From positions 1-48,646 of the forward strand of contig JAKVAX010000025.1 of NCBI GenBank assembly GCA_022447625.1: a stretch of DNA of 48,646 nucleotides, in the 5' to 3' direction. This DNA comes from Flavobacteriales bacterium. Lineage in GTDB: Bacteria; Bacteroidota; Bacteroidia; Flavobacteriales_D; Sanyastnellaceae. The notes under the pieces were generated by a model. It did not search any database and was not told the DNA's origin. It saw only the letters and a list, made by a program, of their open reading frames with translations. A program made the translations under genes and the position numbers. Positions 42,897 to 48,646 of the stretch are shown in pieces (the first letter of the stretch is position 1; every line of letters starts with the position of its first letter).

Positions 42897-45800
42897 TTAA
42901 CACGGTGTTCCGAATCCAGCTAGGAACTGCAGTAAGTCTGCAGCATTGACGATTCCATCGCTGTTCAAGTCTTCAGGACAGTCATTTCCAGCAGGCTGGA
43001 AAGTACATGAACCATCATCTTCATTGGCAGATACATCATAGTTCTCCGCATCAACATAGGTACATCCGTAAACTACAGGAGTTACACATGAAGCGTCATC
43101 GCTGATTGCGAAAGGGTTATACTCTGTAGAGAATGGATCTGTACATCCTGCACAAGCATCACATTCACCAAAACATACTGATACACTTACGTCAGAAGTC
43201 ATAAGTTCGATGATTCTGTTGTATCCTCCGAATCCGTCATCGGTTCCACACTCCACTGGGACCGATTCCGCGTTAGCGATATCATTACCATTCACAAACT
43301 TGAAAGTGAGGGTTGAGTTACCTGTAAATGCTGAAGAGAACTCATAAATGCCATAGCCTAGATAGTTCATTGGAGTAGATGTAGGATTCCATCCTTGGAA
43401 GTCACCTACGATGTATACACCGTTAGCGTCAACCATTTCATTCCACATATCCACTCTAAAGGTCACATTGTAAGTACAAGAACCGTTATCAATTGTTGCA
43501 AGCGGATCAAAGTTCGTTGCGTTCATGTCTGTACATCCAGGCACACCTACTACGCAGACATCACATGAACTGAAACAATGCACAGGGATCGTTTCATTCA
43601 TCATTCCAACCGTCCATGCTCTGTTGTAACCACCGAAGCCATTATCAACGCCACATTCCATAGGAACGGTCTCTTCTCCAGCGAAATCACTTCCATTTAG
43701 GTATTTGTATTCAATAGAAGCATCTTGGTCCAGCATTACTGTCACTGCCCAGACTCCTCCTCCCATATCTGTTAAAGGCGTCGCAGAAGCGTCAAATCCG
43801 TTGAAGTTACCTACGAGGTACACTCCTGTTGGATCGACCATTTCATTCGTCATATCTACTTCAAACGTCACATCAGCGGAAGGTACGTTACAAGCTTGAC
43901 ATGAAGCGAAACAAACTACTGGTACTGTTTCGTCCGTTCCTCCAGGAGTGTGCGAACGGTTAAAACCTGAGGCACATTCACCAGGTACTGATTCATCCTG
44001 TCCCCAAACGTTTCCATTGATGAACTTGTATTCAACAGATTCTCCTGGCGTTAATGATGCGGTGTAAGTCCAAATTCCATTCCCTTGATCTACCATTAAC
44101 GTTGCTCCTGGATCCCATCCTTGGAAGGCACCTGCGATATGGACACCTTCAGGCGCTACAGGCTCCTCTGACATATCAACCTGGAAAGTAACGTTAACAT
44201 CAGGAGTATCACAAGAAACACAACTACTGAAGCAGTGACCTGGAATCGTCTCATCTGCCGCTCCAACGGTCCATTCGCGATCGAAACCACCGAAGCCATT
44301 ATCAAGACCACAATTCGCCGGAACTATCTCCTCGTTTGCGAAGTTTGGTCCGTTGAGGTATTTATATGTTACAGAAGTTCCAGTAGCGATTGCAGTAGTG
44401 AATTCCCAAATTCCACCTCCAAGGTCTGTCATTTGATCAAGACCTGCAGTAAATGGTGGATCTTGGAATGAACCAACGATAAACACACCGATAGGATTGA
44501 CAACTTCGTTACTCATATCTACTTGGAATGTCACATTGACAAGCGATCCAGAACAAGCGTCACACCCGCCGAAACAAACAGGATTTATAACGGTAGGGCT
44601 ACTCACACAGTCAATGGTACGCGCAAGAACTCCTCCACCTTGCATGTCATCTGATCCACATTCCATTGGAACAACTTCTTCTCCCATTGAAGTATTGCCA
44701 TTGACAAATCTGTACTGAAGACCCGTTCCAGAAGGAACAGTAATGTCTTTGGTGTAAATACCACCTCCGGCATCTACCATTGGGTCTGCCATTGGATCCC
44801 AGCTATTGAATGTTCCTACTACGTGAATACCGCTGGCATCAGTGGTTTCGTCAGACATATCTACCTGAAGAGTAACTGTAATATCTTCGGCAGCGCCACA
44901 AGGATCGCAGCTCGCGAAACATACTACTGGAATCGTCTGGTTAGCACCAGCAACCACTAGCTCACGGTTATTATTTACTGCACATGCTCCAGGTACTAAT
45001 TCATCCTGTCCCCATGCGTTACCATTGATGTATTTGTATTCGTATGCTCCATCTGTCAATACAGCACTGTAAGTGAATACACCGTCCATATCACTGTCGT
45101 CCATTGCTGTTGCAGCTGGATCCCAGCCTTGAATGCTCCCTGCAATGTGTACCCCTTCTGCCGTCAAACAAACCTGGTTCATATCTACTTGGAAAGTAAT
45201 GAGGTACTCACAGCTCCCATCATCTTCTGTAGCTGCTGGATCATAGTTCTGAGCATCAACGTTTGTACAACCTGGAACAGCACCAACGACACATGCAGCA
45301 CATGAACCGAAGCACACAACGTCTTCTGTTTGGTCCATCACACCCACTGTTACCGTTCGGTTGTTATCGGTAGCACATTCTACAGGGACTGTTTCGTCTT
45401 GTCCCCAAACATTTCCGTTAAGGAACTTGTAGCCCAGAGTCAAACCTTGGTCCATAGGAACAGTTACACTCCAGATTCCGCCACCCTGGTCGGCCATCGG
45501 TGTTGCTCCAGGATCCCATCCTTGGAATTCACCAGTTACGTGAACGCCAGCTGGATCTACCATGATCCCTGTCATATCTACTTGAAGCGTTACGTTTGAT
45601 TGTACAGGTGCACAAACAGTGCAGGCTCCAAAACAAACCAGATCTAAGGTTTCGTCGCTCATGCCAACTGTATGCGCTCGGTTTCCACCTACAGCACATC
45701 CACCAGGTACAGATTCATCAAGTCCCCAGGCATTTCCATTAATATACTTGTAGTTAATTGTGCTTCCGGCCACAATAGAAATTGTCGTTGACCAGATGCC

Positions 45801-45992
45801 TCCTCCTTGATCAGCTAGTGGGGTCATCGCAGGATCCCATCCTTGAAAATCACCGGCAACGTGAACTCCGTTGCCGCTTACAGTTTGCTCAGACATGTCG
45901 ACTTGGATTGTCACATTGACCTGAGCGCTTAGCCAGACTGAACTCGCGAAAATTGCGCACAGCGTCGTTAGGCTCTTGAATAACTTATTCAT
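42897..45992 (-). CDS. Secreted protein of eight tandem CBM20-like modules with dockerin-like tail
   Basis: 1031-aa exported protein (signal peptide MNKLFKSLTTLCAIFASSVWLSAQ). It is almost entirely eight modules of about 100-110 aa. Each opens with xVTxxVDM, has a GxFQGWDP-type turn, an EYKYINGN or similar strand, ExVPxxC, and a CFxxCxxC end. The first six modules are close to one another; GCTN/GCTD spacer units occur twice. The C-terminal cassette is GCTDPFSTEYNPFAISDDASC, another GCTY unit, then CPEDLNSDGIVNAADLLQFL. The fold looks like CBM20/E-set starch- or glucan-binding domains with added disulfides. No enzyme motif is present. It lies downstream of the MFS gene, with two palindromic boxes in the gap between them. 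Confidence 0.85.
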   Translation of the reverse strand: MNKLFKSLTTLCAIFASSVWLSAQVNVTIQVDMSEQTVSGNGVHVAGDFQGWDPAMTPLADQGGGIWSTTISIVAGSTINYKYINGNAWGLDESVPGGCAVGGNRAHTVGMSDETLDLVCFGACTVCAPVQSNVTLQVDMTGIMVDPAGVHVTGEFQGWDPGATPMADQGGGIWSVTVPMDQGLTLGYKFLNGNVWGQDETVPVECATDNNRTVTVGVMDQTEDVVCFGSCAACVVGAVPGCTNVDAQNYDPAATEDDGSCEYLITFQVDMNQVCLTAEGVHIAGSIQGWDPAATAMDDSDMDGVFTYSAVLTDGAYEYKYINGNAWGQDELVPGACAVNNNRELVVAGANQTIPVVCFASCDPCGAAEDITVTLQVDMSDETTDASGIHVVGTFNSWDPMADPMVDAGGGIYTKDITVPSGTGLQYRFVNGNTSMGEEVVPMECGSDDMQGGGVLARTIDCVSSPTVINPVCFGGCDACSGSLVNVTFQVDMSNEVVNPIGVFIVGSFQDPPFTAGLDQMTDLGGGIWEFTTAIATGTSVTYKYLNGPNFANEEIVPANCGLDNGFGGFDREWTVGAADETIPGHCFSSCVSCDTPDVNVTFQVDMSEEPVAPEGVHIAGAFQGWDPGATLMVDQGNGIWTYTASLTPGESVEYKFINGNVWGQDESVPGECASGFNRSHTPGGTDETVPVVCFASCQACNVPSADVTFEVDMTNEMVDPTGVYLVGNFNGFDASATPLTDMGGGVWAVTVMLDQDASIEYKYLNGSDFAGEETVPMECGVDNGFGGYNRAWTVGMMNETIPVHCFSSCDVCVVGVPGCTDMNATNFDPLATIDNGSCTYNVTFRVDMWNEMVDANGVYIVGDFQGWNPTSTPMNYLGYGIYEFSSAFTGNSTLTFKFVNGNDIANAESVPVECGTDDGFGGYNRIIELMTSDVSVSVCFGECDACAGCTDPFSTEYNPFAISDDASCVTPVVYGCTYVDAENYDVSANEDDGSCTFQPAGNDCPEDLNSDGIVNAADLLQFLAGFGTPC

Positions 45993-46016
45993 AGCTTGGT
46001 TTGGTTGGTTTTCTAA

Positions 46017-46040
46017 CGGCTGCTTCGCAGGAAACAGCCG
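46017..46040. promoter_or_regulatory. 5'-leader hairpin of the 1031-aa protein gene
   Basis: The arms CGGCTG and CAGCCG close a loop of 12 nt about 25 bp before the ATG. There is no T run, so it is not a terminator. It may stabilise the mRNA leader or be chance. Confidence 0.3.
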
Positions 46041-46075
46041 CGACTAATTGGTAATTGGGTATAAGTTAGCCAAAA

Positions 46076-46118
46076 AAAGTGTATTTCGGACACTTTGTTC
46101 GTGTGCGAAACACACTTT
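46076..46118. promoter_or_regulatory. Two GTGTNYTTCRNACAC-type palindromes
   Basis: Box A (46079-46093) reads GTGTATTTCGGACAC within a longer AAAGTGT/ACACTTT palindrome. Box B (46101-46115) reads GTGTGCGAAACACAC; its reverse complement is GTGTGTTTCGCACAC. Together the two boxes also form one large inverted repeat. They lie 87-126 bp upstream of the 1031-aa protein start and downstream of the MFS stop. They look like a regulator operator. Confidence 0.6.
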
Positions 46119-46181
46119 ACAACTAAACCAAGCGTTTCAAAGCCGTTGTTCAGTTGTTAGTTATATGTAGATGATTTTAAT

Positions 46182-47528
46182 CTAGGCGATCGCTCGTTTA
46201 TCTCGAATCAGCAGATTTGATAATCCGGCAAGAATCAAACTGATTCCAGCCAGCATCATGGTGTTGATAATGCTATCACCAAGAAGAGCCTTGTAGACCA
46301 AGTTGATACCTCCAAGCGCTGCCACGATCTGAGGAATCACGATAAACATGTTGAAGATCCCCATGTAGACGCCCATTTTCTCAGCTGGAATAGAACTGGA
46401 GAGCATGGCGTATGGCATTGATAATATACTTCCCCAGGCAAACCCGATAAGAGTGAACGAAATTATGAGCCCGTCGCTTGTCGATTCATTCCATACTCCC
46501 ATGAGTAGGAATCCGACCCCCCCGAGCACAAGACTGACAAGATGGGTGAGTTTTCTATTGATGCGCATACGCGCTGCCAGGAAAGACAAGAGCAGCGCAA
46601 AAGCCATGGAGCTCAATCCATACACTCCGAATGCACTACTCACGGCATTGGCAGCTTCATTGTAAGCAATGTCCATAGCTTCGTAGTTCGCAGCATCAAC
46701 TGCAGGTTTTGGCGCATTATACACTGCCTCCGTCAAAGCGGGAGTCGAAAAAGACCACATCGTGAAGAAAGCAAACCAGCTGAAGAATTGAACCACGCCA
46801 AGTTGCACCATGACCTTAGGCATTTTTGCTATGTTGGAGAATATCTCAGTGATTCCCGCCATGAATCCAGAGTTCTCCGCCTTTTCCTTTTCGAACGCCT
46901 CCATATTCTCTGGAGGGTCTTCAGAGGTAGTGAATACGGTGTAAAGAATACTGGCAAGAAATACAAAAGCACCAATTGAGAAGGACACATAAACTGAATC
47001 TGGGATCACTCCAGGTTCACTCGTATTAGAAACTCCTAGCTTCGTCACCAACCATGGAAGATTTGAGGCTACCCAAGTACCTACACCTATGATCAATGTC
47101 TGGATGATGAAGCCATATGAGCGCTGCTCATCGTCTAGCTTATCTGCAACGAGGGCACGGAATGGTTCCATACTAATGTTAATCGAGGCATCAAGTACCC
47201 AGAGGAAACCAGCCGCCATCCACAAGGCCGAGCTATATGGTACAAAGAATAGCGCTAATGAGCTCAGAATAGCACCTAACAGAAAGTAAGGTCGTCTTCT
47301 CCCCCATCTTGGGCTCCAAGTTCTATCACTGAGGTATCCGATAATGGGTTGTACAATCAAACCGGTCAATGGGGCGGCAATCCACAACAGTGGAATATCA
47401 TCTTTTCCTGCGCCTAGCGTTTGAAAGATTCGTGACATATTTCCGCCTTGCAAAGCGAAACCAAATTGGATACCAAGGAATCCGAAACTCATGTTCCAGA
47501 TCTCCCAGAATGACAGTCTTTTCTTCAT
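46182..47528 (-). CDS. MFS sugar transporter (SLC45/GPH-like)
   Basis: 448-aa inner-membrane transporter with 12 helices. It has the signature DRTWSPRWGRRRPYFLLG between helices 2 and 3 that is found in Bacteroidota glucoside/maltose-type MFS carriers related to sucrose transporters. Other landmarks are MSFGFLGIQFGFALQ in helix 1 and SMEPFRALVAD in the 4-5 region. It probably carries di- or oligosaccharides in symport with protons. It ends in TAG. A GTGTACTTCATACAC palindrome lies about 35 bp upstream of the ATG. It probably serves uptake in the same sugar-use network, but the sugar is not known. Confidence 0.88.
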   Translation of the reverse strand: MKKRLSFWEIWNMSFGFLGIQFGFALQGGNMSRIFQTLGAGKDDIPLLWIAAPLTGLIVQPIIGYLSDRTWSPRWGRRRPYFLLGAILSSLALFFVPYSSALWMAAGFLWVLDASINISMEPFRALVADKLDDEQRSYGFIIQTLIIGVGTWVASNLPWLVTKLGVSNTSEPGVIPDSVYVSFSIGAFVFLASILYTVFTTSEDPPENMEAFEKEKAENSGFMAGITEIFSNIAKMPKVMVQLGVVQFFSWFAFFTMWSFSTPALTEAVYNAPKPAVDAANYEAMDIAYNEAANAVSSAFGVYGLSSMAFALLLSFLAARMRINRKLTHLVSLVLGGVGFLLMGVWNESTSDGLIISFTLIGFAWGSILSMPYAMLSSSIPAEKMGVYMGIFNMFIVIPQIVAALGGINLVYKALLGDSIINTMMLAGISLILAGLSNLLIRDKRAIA

Positions 47529-47563
47529 GTGGTTCTAGTGAATTCCGCATAAGTTAACAAAAT

Positions 47564-47578
47564 GTGTACTTCATACAC
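47564..47578. promoter_or_regulatory. GTGTACTTCATACAC palindrome upstream of the MFS gene
   Basis: Perfect 5-bp arms GTGTA and TACAC with the centre CTTCA. It matches the two boxes at 46079 and 46101 in spacing and centre (YTTCR). It lies 36-50 bp upstream of the MFS start, where an operator would act. Confidence 0.55.
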
Positions 47579-47658
47579 TATCTAAGCGGCATCTGTGCAA
47601 AAAGAAAGAGCCCACCTTACGATGAGCTCCTTCAATTATTTGGTTGACTCGTAGAGTC

Positions 47659-48646
47659 TTATTCACAAGAAGTTCCGTAGACACTCAAGAATGTCAAGAG
47701 GTCAGATGCTGCGATTTCACCGTCGTTATCGAAGTCTCCGACACACTGGTTGAAACAGCTTCCATCATCTGTGTTTGCGTATGGGTTGTAGTTACTAAAA
47801 GCTGGATCAGTACATCCTGCCATCACCGCTACACAACCACCGTTGTCAGTGTTTGCCGCTGGATCGTAGTTGAACGCTGTTGGGTCAGTACATCCAAATA
47901 CAGTTGCGATACAAGAACCATCATCAACGTTCGCAGATGGATCGTAGTTCGTTGCCGTTGGATCAGTACATCCGTTCACAGCTGCGATACAAGAACCGTC
48001 GTCAACTGTTGCTGCTGGATCGAAGTTCACCGCTGTAGCATCAGTACACCCAGGTACGTCACAATCAAACACACAAGAACCATCGTCAGTTGTAGCTGTA
48101 GGATCGTAGTTCGTTGCTTCAGTGTATGTACAACCGCTCACGATACAAGAACCGTCGTCGATTGTTGCCGAAGGATCGTAGTTGTCAGCGAATGGGTTCG
48201 TACATCCTGCACAAGATGAGAATTCACAGCTTCCATCATCACACATTGCTGCTGGATCGTAGTTACATGCTCCTGAATCTGTACATCCGTCAGGAAGCAT
48301 ACAAGAACCATCATCACATACGGCTGCTGGATCGTAGTTACATGCTGATGCGTCAGTACATCCGTCAGGAAGGATACAAGATCCATCGTCACATACCGCT
48401 GCTGGATCGTAATTACATGCTGATGCGTCAGTACATCCGTCAGGGAGGATACAAGATCCATCATCACATACTGCTGCTGGGTCATAATTACATGCTGATG
48501 CGTCAGTACATCCGTCAGGAAGGATACAAGATCCATCATCACATACCGCTGCTGGTTCGTAATTACATGCTGATGCGTCAGTACATCCGTCAGGAAGGAT
48601 ACAAGATCCGTCATCACATACCGCTGCTGGGTCGTAGTTACATGCT
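47659..48646 (-). CDS. 3' part of a repeat protein with GCTD/NYDP/DDGSC units and dockerin-like tail (5' end outside window)
   Basis: The frame is open to the right window edge, so the start and signal peptide are outside. The visible 329 residues are one long series of 25-38-aa units of the form GCTDxxAxNYDPxAxxDDGSC. The first visible units are near-perfect 25-aa repeats, the later ones more diverged. The last 33 residues form an EF-hand-like segment (CVGDFDNDGEIAASDLLTFLSVYGTSCE). An internal ATG at 48300 is just an Ile-to-Met change in one repeat, not a start. The units have paired Cys and acidic DDG turns, so calcium binding and disulfides are likely. It is probably exported and may be an adhesin or stalk; function is not known. 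Confidence 0.85.
   Translation of the reverse strand, partial: ACNYDPAAVCDDGSCILPDGCTDASACNYEPAAVCDDGSCILPDGCTDASACNYDPAAVCDDGSCILPDGCTDASACNYDPAAVCDDGSCILPDGCTDASACNYDPAAVCDDGSCMLPDGCTDSGACNYDPAAMCDDGSCEFSSCAGCTNPFADNYDPSATIDDGSCIVSGCTYTEATNYDPTATTDDGSCVFDCDVPGCTDATAVNFDPAATVDDGSCIAAVNGCTDPTATNYDPSANVDDGSCIATVFGCTDPTAFNYDPAANTDNGGCVAVMAGCTDPAFSNYNPYANTDDGSCFNQCVGDFDNDGEIAASDLLTFLSVYGTSCE
48281..48646. repeat. 75-bp tandem repeats in the right-edge protein gene
   Basis: GTACATCCGT recurs every 75 bp at 48281, 48356, 48431, 48506 and 48581. The copies differ at only a few bases each, and the array runs off the window. Confidence 0.95.

Noticed and set aside
46017-46040. Hairpin before the eight-module protein gene as a terminator of the MFS gene
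   Set aside because: It has no T run and lies nearer the downstream gene, in its leader.
48281-48646. CRISPR-like array because of regular 75-bp spacing
   Set aside because: There are no unique spacers; the whole unit repeats and is an open frame of a Cys-rich repeat protein.

Overview
The window looks like a piece of a marine Bacteroidota chromosome, most likely Flavobacteriales of the Cryomorphaceae/Schleiferiaceae type. Evidence: many secreted proteins with T9SS type A C-terminal sorting domains, SprB and PKD repeats, TAnnTTTG-type promoter elements, a DnaE with an N-terminal proofreading exonuclease domain, and a gene set for beta-glucan use. The placement is inference; no rRNA or tRNA gene is present.

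Layout. 1-1817: the 3' part of an IS3-family element that has cut the 5' end off a secreted PKD/T9SS protein gene. 1881-7857: a housekeeping run on the minus strand, dnaE - trxA - DUF58. dnaE carries an in-frame amber codon after codon 30, separating exonuclease motif I from the rest. 7858-8326: a gene-free repeat region. 8327-19149: accessory and housekeeping genes (M43 metalloprotease with SprB repeats, SRPBCC/GyrI-like protein, DUF819 membrane protein, two coupled secreted proteins, an HDAC-family deacetylase, ribA).

19235-33495: a compact nine-gene minus-strand operon for beta-glucan (probably laminarin) use. In transcription order it encodes a T9SS-secreted CBM-like protein, an SGLT-type symporter, two porin-like outer-membrane barrels, two surface lipoproteins, a GH3 beta-glucosidase, a GH16 glucanase and a clan GH-A hydrolase. 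Genes overlap or nearly touch throughout. There is no SusC/SusD pair, so this is a non-canonical polysaccharide utilisation locus. A divergent membrane-spanning regulator (propeller - Y_Y_Y - TM - coiled coil - LuxR HTH) is at 33680-36511.

36518-47528: a second GH16 enzyme, two large proteins made of tandem carbohydrate-binding-like modules, and an MFS sugar transporter. The right edge (47659-48646) is the 3' part of a protein built from GCTD/NYDP/DDGSC repeats. Four proteins here share a C-terminal cassette ending in a dockerin-like EF-hand instead of a T9SS type A domain.

Two candidate regulatory signals tie the sugar genes together: a 20-bp tandem repeat of TGATGTAGT about 90 bp upstream of both the PUL operon and the 1303-aa binding protein, and a GTGTNYTTCRNACAC palindrome upstream of the MFS gene and, twice, upstream of the 1031-aa binding protein.
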